32,021 nt of DNA, taken from a virus. The stretch lies in IMG/VR virus record IMGVR_UViG_3300031951_000772, positions 1 to 32,021 of that record, one strand, 5' to 3'. Positions 21,079 through 27,330 of the stretch are shown in pieces. The notes beneath the pieces are model-generated. The model was not told where the DNA came from. It was given only the letters and a program-made list of their open reading frames with translations, and did no database searches. The position numbers were made by a program, and so were the translations under genes. The number at the start of each line of letters is the position of its first letter. Position 1 is the first letter of the stretch.

Positions 21079-22929
21079 TCAGTCTTTCTTGTCAGCGGCG
21101 TCCATTTGCTCGACTCGCGCTCTAGCCCATGACTGCCCAGAGTCGCCGCCCCAAAGAAGCCAAGCGATCTTTCCCGCGCTAGGATAGCCCTGCTCGCCGG
21201 GGCTAAAACCCTTGCCCTGCTTATCGACTTCATGCCGCGCAAAATAGCTGTGCATCCGCTTCACTGTATCGGGCGAAAGGTTCATGCGGTTAGAAAGATC
21301 ACGCGCACGGGCAACGCCGACTTCCGTGCCGCCGCGCCCGTGTTCTTCGCGCAGGGCAAGGCCACGCTTGGCTTCTGCGGCCATCGCGGCAGTCGGCTTG
21401 AAATTGATGTGCGCGTATTTGCCCGGAACGCTAAAGGAGGACTCGGCTTGCGGCTCGGCTTGAACGGGCGATTCAATCGGCGCAGCGTTCGGATCGGTCG
21501 CAACGCTCTCCACGCCTGCGCTGATTTGCTGCGGCAGGATTTCCATCTCCTGCGAAAGCTCGTTGATGTAGGCCGCTTCCTTGGCCCGCTGGCGCATCGA
21601 AGCCTGCCAATCGTGACCCGCCTCGCCGTAAAGCTCGGCGGCGGTGGTAAGGCCCATGCGCCAAAGCTCAATATCGGCGCGGGCATCGCGGCCTGCGTCA
21701 ATGCTGACTGATCCCGGCCATTGCCATTGACCAAGGGCAACTTCGGGGCGGTTGGGCAGGATGCGCTTGGCCGCTGCGTCGAGGAGGGCAAGGCGCACCA
21801 CGCGATTGAGAAACTGCGCCTCTAGCTGACTGCGCCAATACTCAAAGGTTCGCTCGGCTTGGCGAAGGTCTTTGCGGGCCTCCGGGCCTGCGCTAGAGCG
21901 ATCAAGGACTACGCGAGCCGATGTGCCGATAGCGCGACACATTCTGTCTTCCAAGTAGCGGACAAAGTTGGCAAAGGCTTGCGCGGGGCGGTTGTTGTTG
22001 CTGAACACCTCCATTGACTCGCCTGTGTTCAAATAATTCACGCGCCCCGGCTCCAAGGCGGTCAGCTTGATCTCGTTGCCGAATTGATCGCGCTCGCCGC
22101 GCAAGACCGAAGCAAGTTCCTCGTCCGCGCCGTATTCGGTGCGAACGATTCCTGCTTGGCTCGACGCCCATCTCGCCGCCAATTTCTCGTATTCAATCAG
22201 ATCGGCAACGTCTTGTGCGTCATTGAGGACGGGGGCAAGGACGGAGCGGCCCCGGTATTCGTCTGAGCGGGTGAAGTTTGCAATGTGGCAGAAGTTCGCG
22301 GCGTCGATCTCCTCAAAGTCGAGGTATTGCCCGCTGCGGTTGCGCTGGTAGACGCGATACTTGACCGGACGCCCCTTGCCGTCGATCAGCACTCCGCCGA
22401 TATAGGCTTGGTCGTTTAGCTCAAGGTCGATGTCCCTGCCGATTCGGTCGGCGGTTACGGTCTGAAGTTTTAGATCGTCGCCATCGCGCACGATGATGAC
22501 GCCGCAATCGCCGTCCACCATGACGGAGCGGAAAACCAGTTGCGTAAGGCAAAGGAGCGAATGGCGTCCGGTGATGTCGCAGTTGTTGAACCAGCCGTTA
22601 AGGTAAGACTCAACATCTTGGTCGAGGGCGGTGTCGCCAGTGCGGGCTTGGTAGGCAAGCGATCCTGCGGTGTGAATGACGAAATGGGTCAATATCGCCC
22701 GGACTGTGCTGAAATTATCGTCTAGGTCGCGGGCGCGATTCATCAGTCGGATGCGCTCGGTAGTTCCCCCGATCTGCTCGGCAGGCATATTCATCCGCGC
22801 CTGCGGACGGGCGCGGGTGATCTTGGCCGCATCGAAGCGGCTGAAGGCCGTTAGTTTCTGGCGGGCAACCTCGCGCTGCAAGGCGGCTCGCGGACTGAAC
22901 AAGGCAATCGTCTGGTCGATTAGGTTCAT
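21079..22929 (-). CDS. Portal protein (lambda gpB family) with extra C-terminal module, 616 aa
   Basis: This would form the dodecameric portal at the capsid vertex through which DNA enters and leaves. Residues 1 to about 490 follow the lambda portal family: RARDLDDNFSTVRAILTHFV near 66-85, VFRSVMVDGDCGVIIVRDGD, a crown/stem region with RQAERTFEYWRSQLEAQFLN near 357-376, and the WQWPG strand. After a linker (about 490-515) comes a module with KRGLALREEHGRGG, RARDLSNRMNLSPDTVKRMH, SYFARHEVDKQGKG and AGKIAWLLWGGD (about 530-600). That module occurs in other phage head proteins and is not part of lambda gpB. The gene follows gpW directly (TAGATG). Confidence 0.88.
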   Translation of the reverse strand: MNLIDQTIALFSPRAALQREVARQKLTAFSRFDAAKITRARPQARMNMPAEQIGGTTERIRLMNRARDLDDNFSTVRAILTHFVIHTAGSLAYQARTGDTALDQDVESYLNGWFNNCDITGRHSLLCLTQLVFRSVMVDGDCGVIIVRDGDDLKLQTVTADRIGRDIDLELNDQAYIGGVLIDGKGRPVKYRVYQRNRSGQYLDFEEIDAANFCHIANFTRSDEYRGRSVLAPVLNDAQDVADLIEYEKLAARWASSQAGIVRTEYGADEELASVLRGERDQFGNEIKLTALEPGRVNYLNTGESMEVFSNNNRPAQAFANFVRYLEDRMCRAIGTSARVVLDRSSAGPEARKDLRQAERTFEYWRSQLEAQFLNRVVRLALLDAAAKRILPNRPEVALGQWQWPGSVSIDAGRDARADIELWRMGLTTAAELYGEAGHDWQASMRQRAKEAAYINELSQEMEILPQQISAGVESVATDPNAAPIESPVQAEPQAESSFSVPGKYAHINFKPTAAMAAEAKRGLALREEHGRGGTEVGVARARDLSNRMNLSPDTVKRMHSYFARHEVDKQGKGFSPGEQGYPSAGKIAWLLWGGDSGQSWARARVEQMDAADKKD

Positions 22930-23175
22930 CTAGCTGCGGACTCCGCTAAAGTCGGCGTGAAGGACTCGGCGGCGTTTGGATTGGGCGCGGTCAAGGGCGG
23001 CTTGGATGTCGCCCAAGGTGTTCTTCATTTCGGTGAGGTTGGCGCGGGACAGGCTGCGACCGCCGATGCTGTAACTCATGCCGTTGCTCGCCACGGCGCG
23101 GATCGCGGCAACGTATTCGTCCCGCATCGCCTCAAGGGTCGCAACGGGAAGGCCAAAGAAATCAGAACGCGCCAT
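22930..23175 (-). CDS. gpW-like head-tail connector protein, 81 aa
   Basis: This small protein has the gpW layout: a helix (VATLEAMRDEYVAAIRAVAS), the short hairpin SYSIGGRSLSRANL, then a helix (TEMKNTLGDIQAALDRAQSK) and a basic tail. The motif G-x-x-x-x-[YF]-x-[IV]-x-x-R-x-[LV]-x-[RK]-A-x-[LA] is the family signature. In lambda, gpW stabilises packaged DNA and is needed before tail joining. It lies directly before the portal gene, as W lies before B in lambda. A TTGACA hexamer at 23189-23194 is 13 nt before the ATG. Confidence 0.85.
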   Translation of the reverse strand: MARSDFFGLPVATLEAMRDEYVAAIRAVASNGMSYSIGGRSLSRANLTEMKNTLGDIQAALDRAQSKRRRVLHADFSGVRS

Positions 23176-23190
23176 GCTTCTGTCTAACTG

Positions 23191-23310
23191 TCAAAGGCCA
23201 AGCAATCGCATGAGGACGCGAGCCGTGGCCTCGACCGACCAGACAAAGCCAAGGGCAGCGAAGCAAAAGAGCAGCGCAGGGATAGCGGACGAAGGGCGTT
23301 GCTCGTTCAC
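23191..23310 (-). CDS. Small single-span membrane protein, 39 aa
   Basis: The frame begins with GTG at 23310, overlapping the stop of the DUF3102-like gene as GTGA, and ends at 23191, 15 nt before the gpW ATG. The protein reads MNEQRPSSAIPALLFCFAAL and then GFVWSVEATARVLMRLLGL. One hydrophobic segment spans about residues 9-25, and the last helix is amphipathic. It explains an otherwise empty 115-nt gap. Function is unknown; a small regulator or membrane peptide is possible. Confidence 0.5.
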   Translation of the reverse strand: MNEQRPSSAIPALLFCFAALGFVWSVEATARVLMRLLGL

Positions 23311-23858
23311 AGTCCAAACTCCGTTTTGAGTTGCACGGCGAGTTTCGCCAACCGCTCAAACTCGTAGAGGAAGTCGCGGGCTGCGTCACGTTGCCACTCG
23401 GACGGATGGTGATAAGCGGTCTTGAACGTCAGCGTGAAGGGCGGTCGCTCCTTGTCGCCCTCCCCGGTGTCTGCCTTCGGCTCGGCATCGGGCAAGACCC
23501 CGGCGGCAACGTAAGCGTCCTGCAATCCCTTGAGCGTAGGGTTCTCGGCCAAAAGTGCATCTAGATTCACTTTTGCAAGCTTCATCCATTTGGCGAGGGT
23601 GCGATAACCGCGCTCGCCAGCGTTGGCCTCAAGCCATGCTTGAAACTCGCCATGCGGGACAAGTTCCTTTGCCTTCAAGCAAACCGCGCCAGCGTTCCAA
23701 GCGTGGCGGATGGCAAGCTCGGCCCCGGCTTGAGCAAGGGCCGCGCAGCGGTCGGCTTCGTCGGCGCAGCGGGTTAGCTCACGGGCGCAAGTGTCTGCGT
23801 CAAGGCAGAGCGTAAGGTCGAGAGACGGTGATACGAGTTGGATGTCGGTGTTGTGCAT
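23307..23858 (-). CDS. DUF3102-like protein, 183 aa
   Basis: Residues about 40-95 match the pattern of DUF3102-type phage proteins: an Ala-rich helix with a GxxLxxAKxxLxHGxFxxWL-type core, here AGAVCLKAKELVPHGEFQAW, followed by ERGYRTLAKWMKLAKVNLDA. This domain is common in phages and plasmids and is thought to bind DNA or act in regulation, but its role is not settled. The C-terminal half carries an acidic linker (EPKADTGEGDKERPP) and a helical tail with ARDFLYEFERLAKLAV. Its start lies within the end of the HTH gene (85-nt overlap), and it is coupled to the small membrane protein. Confidence 0.65.
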   Translation of the reverse strand: MHNTDIQLVSPSLDLTLCLDADTCARELTRCADEADRCAALAQAGAELAIRHAWNAGAVCLKAKELVPHGEFQAWLEANAGERGYRTLAKWMKLAKVNLDALLAENPTLKGLQDAYVAAGVLPDAEPKADTGEGDKERPPFTLTFKTAYHHPSEWQRDAARDFLYEFERLAKLAVQLKTEFGL

Positions 23859-24382
23859 AATTTGGATTTTCTTTCTTTGTGAACGCGCAGGGCGCGCTCG
23901 CGATATGACTCGCGGGCGGTGTCAGACTTCATGTGGCGAGCGGTCGGCAGGCCAAGCTCGTCCTTGATCTGGACGATGACCTTGCTGACGGCGGCACGGG
24001 TCACGCTGTATTTCTTGGCGATCTCGGTCTGCGACTCTGGTTTGCGATTGATGACGGCTAGATAACATTCCGCCTTCATCGCCGTCTTCCGGTCGTGCGA
24101 GTTTTGCAGGGCTTGGAGCAACCGGATCGCGGCCTCGTCCCCGAAGGTGCGGGAAGAATGACCGCCGCCCTCTTGCTGCTCGTAGTCCTTCCAGAACTCG
24201 CGGAAGACTTCCAGCGACCACCAATTAAGCAGGGCGACTTGCGCGGCTAACGCAGGCGGTGGCGGGACGCGCGGGCGGGCGTCGAGGAAAACATCCTCGG
24301 CGGTATCGTGTGGAAGTTCGGGGCCGCAACTTGCTTCCGCATAGTCGGCGGCATCGGAAAACTTAGTGTCTGGATGGGCCAT
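23774..24382 (-). CDS. Helix-turn-helix DNA-binding protein, 202 aa
   Basis: A helix-turn-helix is visible at about residues 115-142 (ESQTEIAKKYSVTRAAVSKV and the following IVQIKDELGL), of the sigma-factor-like or MarR-like type. The first half is acidic and Pro-rich (DTAEDVFLDARPRVPPPP) and then helical (EVFREFWKDYEQQEGGGHSS). After the HTH comes a basic stretch (RESYRERALRVHKERKSK). A regulatory role is likely. It is the first gene after the sigma70-like promoter at 24415-24442. It might act on the two duplicated operators at 24.7 and 27.2 kb; that is inference. The long overlap with the next gene is unusual. Confidence 0.65.
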   Translation of the reverse strand: MAHPDTKFSDAADYAEASCGPELPHDTAEDVFLDARPRVPPPPALAAQVALLNWWSLEVFREFWKDYEQQEGGGHSSRTFGDEAAIRLLQALQNSHDRKTAMKAECYLAVINRKPESQTEIAKKYSVTRAAVSKVIVQIKDELGLPTARHMKSDTARESYRERALRVHKERKSKLCTTPTSNSYHRLSTLRSALTQTLAPVS

Positions 24383-24414
24383 TACGGCCCCGGAGCGTCA
24401 CGCGCATGGCGCGA

Positions 24415-24442
24415 CTTATACAAGGCGCGAACTATTTGTCAA
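24415..24442 (-). promoter_or_regulatory. Sigma70-like promoter for HTH gene
   Basis: On the minus strand TTGACA (24437-24442), a 16-nt spacer and TATAAG (24415-24420) form a good promoter. The predicted start site gives a leader of about 26 nt to the ATG at 24382. The -35 box is flanked by AAGCAACACGCTTGACA, which includes a near-palindromic AAGC/GCTT that could be an operator. Confidence 0.7.
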
Positions 24443-24460
24443 GCGTGTTGCTTGTCGCGC

Positions 24461-24673
24461 CTAAAGAAACGCTTTGATCTGTTTAAGGAATGCGTCGGGC
24501 CAAGCACCGATTGCCAACTTGCTTAACTGAGGATTTTCCGCAAGCAGGCGAGTGACCAAGGAGTGACGCTGTTGAGCTTTGGTCTCTTGCGCTGGCGACA
24601 TGGCGGATGCGCCTCGACCCAAAACTCGCGGAGCGTATCTGCGCGAGCGAACCAAGCGAACGTGATTTTTCAT
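24461..24673 (-). CDS. Small basic hypothetical protein, 70 aa
   Basis: The protein begins MKNHVRLVRSRRYAPRVLGR and ends KLAIGAWPDAFLKQIKAFL. It is strongly basic in the first 35 residues and amphipathic-helical at the C-terminus, which suggests nucleic-acid binding. I do not recognise a family. It directly follows one of two copies of a promoter/operator cassette, so it should be controlled together with the 98-residue gene at 27.2 kb. The predicted -10 box is only about 8 nt from the ATG, so the transcript may be nearly leaderless. Confidence 0.5.
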   Translation of the reverse strand: MKNHVRLVRSRRYAPRVLGRGASAMSPAQETKAQQRHSLVTRLLAENPQLSKLAIGAWPDAFLKQIKAFL

Positions 24674-24778
24674 ACACGGGTAAGTTAAGGCAACCGCTTG
24701 TGTTTGTAAAGGGCAAAACGATCTTTTTTTCCTCTTTTTTTACCACCCTGTAAGCCCCTATAAATAGGGGGTTTACAG
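24674..24778 (-). promoter_or_regulatory. Regulatory cassette copy 2: hairpin, A-rich tract, promoter with operator
   Basis: Reading the minus strand, a nested hairpin (24748-24778; CTGTAA/TTACAG outside, CCCCTA/TAGGGG inside) overlaps the stop of the upstream gene. It is followed by AAAAAAAGAGGAAAAAAAG and then TTTACA (24705-24710), a 17-nt spacer and TAACTT (24682-24687). The spacer holds ACACAA-GCGG-TTGCCT (24688-24703), an imperfect version of the perfect palindrome in the copy near 27.2 kb. The hairpin lacks a T run, so it is not a classical terminator. Confidence 0.6.
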
Positions 24779-25105
24779 AGAGTCTTTTGCCTCATTGCGC
24801 TCGGCCTTGAGATGCTCTTCCTCGTATCGTTTGCGCTTTGCTTCTTCCTCGGTCAGTCCGTATTTCCGCATGAGGTATTTGAGTTGAGCGCGGCCCTTGC
24901 GCTGCGCGTCCTTAATCCACTGCGGTGCATTGACCTCGCCCACGCCAAGCGTATTCATGCGCTCGGCCTTGGCTCGCCTCGCCTCCCCGGACTTGATCCC
25001 GGCCAAGCGGTAATGCTCCGCGCTGCGCTTCTTCGCCTTGCCTGTCCCTGCCTTGCCGCCCCTCTTGCCGAGGGCAGCGGCGGCTTTGCTGATGGCGTCA
25101 CTCAT
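24773..25105 (-). CDS. Small basic hypothetical protein, 110 aa
   Basis: The start chosen is the ATG at 25105, which overlaps the upstream stop as ATGA. The protein opens MSDAISKAAAALGKRGGKAG, followed by a Lys/Arg-rich stretch (RSAEHYRLAGIKSGEARRAK). A helical C-terminus (KYGLTEEEAKRKRYEEEHLK) follows. The A-x-x-L-G-x-x-G-G-K pattern with basic repeats is seen in small phage and plasmid proteins that may bind nucleic acid. It is part of a run of coupled small genes (24.8-26.3 kb). Function unknown. Confidence 0.6.
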   Translation of the reverse strand: MSDAISKAAAALGKRGGKAGTGKAKKRSAEHYRLAGIKSGEARRAKAERMNTLGVGEVNAPQWIKDAQRKGRAQLKYLMRKYGLTEEEAKRKRYEEEHLKAERNEAKDSL

Positions 25106-25296
25106 GACTTCCAGACCTCCTCCTGTTGCCAATCGGCGTAATCGTCGAGGAAGGCTTTGACGTTTTCCAGCGTTGGTTCCCCGTCCCATTCGTCGTGCCG
25201 CTCGCACTCTACGAGCCAGCCGTTGAATGACTTGGTGATGCGCTTGCCAATCGCGCGGTCGCGGGCCGAGTAGCGGTCAAGTGGGTGCGGTTTCAT
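25102..25296 (-). CDS. Small hypothetical protein, 64 aa
   Basis: The sequence begins MKPHPLDRYSARDRAIGKRI and ends YADWQQEEVWKS. It is charged, with a basic first third, an acidic helical last third and several Trp. No membrane segment or motif is seen. Both ends overlap neighbours as ATGA, so it is translated as part of the coupled run of small genes. I recognise no family. Confidence 0.6.
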   Translation of the reverse strand: MKPHPLDRYSARDRAIGKRITKSFNGWLVECERHDEWDGEPTLENVKAFLDDYADWQQEEVWKS

Positions 25297-25793
25297 ACGG
25301 CGGCGGGGCTTGCGGTTACGATATACTCGTCGGCGTCGAACTCGGCAAACACAAGGTTCGTCGGCTCGCAGTCGGCTTGCGCCAAGGCCAAGGCGTCCTG
25401 CTTGGTCGCTGGCACATTCCGCGCAGGGAACGCGCCCCGGAGGCGAGCGACCTTGCGGGTGTCGCGCTCGCGCTCAAGCTCGGCCTGCCATAGCTCCCAT
25501 GCGTCTTCCAGCTTGCCGCGCAGGATGCGGGTCGGCGTATCGGTGTCGGCTGCGATGTCGGCGCAGACCTTGGCCCACTCCTTTTCGGAGCAGGCGAAGG
25601 GCGGGTTGGGATACTTGTAGCCGCAGCGCGGCGACCATGTGATGCGAACTCCGGTGCGGTCCTCAAAGTAGCGCACGAAGTCCTCGTCGGTTAGGTCGAA
25701 GCTAAACTCGCGCACGGCGAGCAGGGCTTCGATGTCTTGGCAGATGGCAACGGGGCCGCTGCGCTTGTATCCGGTTTGGGCGGTGAAGGTCAT
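25293..25793 (-). CDS. Hypothetical protein, 166 aa
   Basis: The start chosen is the ATG at 25793 (ATGA overlap with the upstream stop); a longer open frame reaches 26237 but crosses two other genes. The protein has an alpha/beta look. It opens MTFTAQTGYKRSGPVAICQD, then LTDEDFVRYFEDRTGVRITW. A possible zinc or redox pair (RCGYKYPNPPFACSEKEW, about 60-77) comes next, then a long helix with ELWQAELERERDTRKVARLR and a C-terminal Ala-rich strand (EFDADEYIVTASPAAV). I recognise no family. It may be an accessory protein for host takeover, but nothing in the sequence shows that. Confidence 0.6.
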   Translation of the reverse strand: MTFTAQTGYKRSGPVAICQDIEALLAVREFSFDLTDEDFVRYFEDRTGVRITWSPRCGYKYPNPPFACSEKEWAKVCADIAADTDTPTRILRGKLEDAWELWQAELERERDTRKVARLRGAFPARNVPATKQDALALAQADCEPTNLVFAEFDADEYIVTASPAAV

Positions 25794-25975
25794 GGCAAGA
25801 CCTCCTGCGCGTTGAGCGGCAAGACGAGTTGCGGGTCGGCTTGCTCCTTGCGGGCAAGTTGGACGGTGTGTGCGTGACGGGCCGCGACTTCGGTGAACTT
25901 GAGCACGGCGTCGAGGTCGAAGTCGTGCTGCGCGTTGAATAGCGCGGCGGCTTGGAGGATGGAGTGGATGTTCAT
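25790..25975 (-). CDS. Small hypothetical protein, 61 aa
   Basis: The start chosen is the ATG at 25975, overlapping the upstream stop as ATGA. The protein reads MNIHSILQAAALFNAQHDFD and ends QADPQLVLPLNAQEVLP. It is helical in its first 45 residues (FTEVAARHAHTVQLARKEQA) with a Pro/Leu-rich tail. It has no membrane segment and no motif that I can name. Coupled neighbours on both sides make it a likely real gene. Confidence 0.55.
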   Translation of the reverse strand: MNIHSILQAAALFNAQHDFDLDAVLKFTEVAARHAHTVQLARKEQADPQLVLPLNAQEVLP

Positions 25976-26259
25976 TGCACAACTTTCCAATGGTGATAGG
26001 TGCTGGCGCGGCCCTTATACTCTCCGCGCTCAAACAGGCCAAGATAGGCAATGTATCCCTCAACGTTCTGCCCTTTTGCGGCAGGCGTCCACATATCCAG
26101 AACAGGCTTGCCCTGTGCCATTTTTTCAACTGCCTTGCGTTCGTCTTGCAACGAAGGAAGGCGGCTGCGAGATGCGCGTTGTCCGAAAAACAGCGGCTCT
26201 TTTGGTTCGCCCTTGCGGGGCCAGTGCGAAACCACAATTCGGTAGCAGTGGTCTTTCAT
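25972..26259 (-). CDS. Hypothetical protein, 95 aa
   Basis: The gene has a strong Shine-Dalgarno, GGAGGAAGTAAC before the ATG, one of the best in the window. The protein begins MKDHCYRIVVSHWPRKGEPK and is basic and aromatic-rich (AKGQNVEGYIAYLGLFERGE ... ASTYHHWKVVQ). The last part is beta-like. No recognised domain is visible. Strong translation at the head of a coupled run (95, 61, 166, 64 and 110 residues) suggests that these five proteins are made together. Confidence 0.6.
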   Translation of the reverse strand: MKDHCYRIVVSHWPRKGEPKEPLFFGQRASRSRLPSLQDERKAVEKMAQGKPVLDMWTPAAKGQNVEGYIAYLGLFERGEYKGRASTYHHWKVVQ

Positions 26260-26260
26260 G

Positions 26261-26503
26261 TTACTTCCTCCGCGCCTTACGCGCTTTGCGTTTTTCCGCT
26301 CGCTCCTTGGCTATGCGGCGGCGGACTCCATCGACGTATAGCTCGGCTGCTTCAAAGCAGACCTCGCTCTTGCTGCGGCGTCCGACTTCGCGGATGCCGA
26401 TGATTCCTCCGGGGTGGAGGGTGATGACCATTTCGGCGCGGACGCCGTAGGCCGCAGGGCGAGTTACCGCTCGCCGTGCTATTGGTTTATTTAGTGTTGT
26501 CAT
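26261..26503 (-). CDS. Small hypothetical protein, 80 aa
   Basis: The protein starts MTTLNKPIARRAVTRPAAYG. It has a short beta-type core (AEMVITLHPGGIIGIREVGR) followed by a very basic C-terminus rich in Lys/Arg/Ala (RRRIAKERAEKRKARKARRK). The core H-P-G-G-I-I-x-I-R-E pattern is known from small phage proteins of unknown function, and the basic tail suggests nucleic-acid or ribosome contact. Its stop is one base before the next ATG. Confidence 0.6.
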   Translation of the reverse strand: MTTLNKPIARRAVTRPAAYGVRAEMVITLHPGGIIGIREVGRRSKSEVCFEAAELYVDGVRRRIAKERAEKRKARKARRK

Positions 26504-26545
26504 TGGTTCTGTGTTCGTTGTGGTTCGCCGTCTGGCGTCCCATGC

Positions 26546-26566
26546 CGCCCCCGACTTGCGGGGGCG
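26546..26566. other. Strong intercistronic hairpin
   Basis: CGCCCCC (26546-26552) pairs perfectly with GGGGGCG (26560-26566) across a 7-nt loop, in the 72-nt gap between two small genes. There is no T run on the minus-strand side, so it looks like an RNA-processing or stability hairpin rather than a terminator. Confidence 0.5.
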
Positions 26567-26575
26567 GGAGGGAAG

Positions 26576-26920
26576 TCATTGGTTGCGTCCGCAGGCGTGT
26601 TCGCAAAAGCGAATGATGCCCATGTAGTAGTCGCTCGCCTCGTCCTCGGTCATGCCCTCGGCCAACCGCGAGAACAGGTCGTGATTGCCAAGCTCCCACT
26701 GGATTTGCTGCCAATCCTCATCGCCTTTGACGAGGGGCATGGCCCAACGGATCGCATCGCGGCGAAGCAGCTTGCGATTGATTTTTGGCTGCGGGGTCGC
26801 TGCCGCTTTGATCTGCTCTGCCTCTGCCAGCAGCAGTTCCGTTTCGTCGCAGGCGGGCAAGTAGTCCCAGCCCTGCTCCTCCGCGATGATCGCGGCATCG
26901 AGTTCGGTAAGTGTAGTCAT
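26576..26920 (-). CDS. Hypothetical acidic protein, 114 aa
   Basis: The start chosen is the ATG at 26920, with GGAG as Shine-Dalgarno about 8 nt upstream; the frame is open for 18 more codons into the upstream gene. The protein is acidic (MTTLTELDAAIIAEEQGWDY, CDETELLLAEAEQIKAAATP) with a basic centre (INRKLLRRDAIRWAM) and an acidic helical C-terminus ending CEHACGRNQ. It resembles small phage proteins that contact other proteins, but no family is recognised. Confidence 0.55.
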   Translation of the reverse strand: MTTLTELDAAIIAEEQGWDYLPACDETELLLAEAEQIKAAATPQPKINRKLLRRDAIRWAMPLVKGDEDWQQIQWELGNHDLFSRLAEGMTEDEASDYYMGIIRFCEHACGRNQ

Positions 26921-26933
26921 TGTTCGTCTCCGG

Positions 26934-27230
26934 TTAGTCGTTCCAAAACCATCCGCTATTGCCGCGCCCGCCATCGACCACGCGATGCCTCATGCATTTG
27001 TAGCCGTCCTTCTCCGCGCCCTTACCCGGCATGATCTCGTCGTTCGGATCGAAGACATCGACATAGCCGTTGTAGCCAAACTCGGACTTGATCGCCGCAG
27101 CGGTCAGCACCTTCATTGCTGCCGACATGGAGGGGAAGTGGCCGACAACTTTGGTGTCGATGCTTGCGCGGTAAATGTTCTGCGCGGCGGTGGTGTTCCC
27201 CGCGCCCGTTGTGGTGTTCTGTGTTCTCAT
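26934..27230 (-). CDS. Hypothetical protein, 98 aa, under promoter/operator cassette copy 1
   Basis: The protein begins MRTQNTTTGAGNTTAAQNIY. A compact alpha/beta part follows (ASIDTKVVGHFPSMSAAMKV, LTAAAIKSEFGYNGYVDVFD) and the end is Gly/Trp-rich (GGRGNSGWFWND). I recognise no family. It is the first gene downstream of the stronger operator copy. A GGCGGGG run sits just before the ATG, but the predicted promoter leaves almost no leader. Confidence 0.6.
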   Translation of the reverse strand: MRTQNTTTGAGNTTAAQNIYRASIDTKVVGHFPSMSAAMKVLTAAAIKSEFGYNGYVDVFDPNDEIMPGKGAEKDGYKCMRHRVVDGGRGNSGWFWND

Positions 27231-27330
27231 TACCCCGCCAATTTAAGACAACCGCTTGTCTTTGTAAAGAAAAAGTTTCACCTTTTTTAATCTTTTTTTC
27301 GCACCCCCTAACCCCTTGAAAACAGGGACT
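27231..27330 (-). promoter_or_regulatory. Regulatory cassette copy 1: promoter with palindromic operator in the spacer
   Basis: Reading the minus strand after the large terminase stop: AAGGGG, TTAGGGGGTGCG, AAAAAAAGATTAAAAAAGG, then TTTACA (27263-27268), a 17-nt spacer and TAAATT (27240-27245). The spacer is almost wholly filled by the perfect palindrome AGACAA-CCGC-TTGTCT (27246-27261). A repressor bound there would block RNA polymerase. The order and much of the sequence match the cassette at 24.7 kb. Confidence 0.6.

Noticed and set aside
24748-24778. A classical intrinsic terminator at the end of the 110-residue gene
   Set aside because: The hairpin is strong but is followed on the minus strand by A runs, not T runs.
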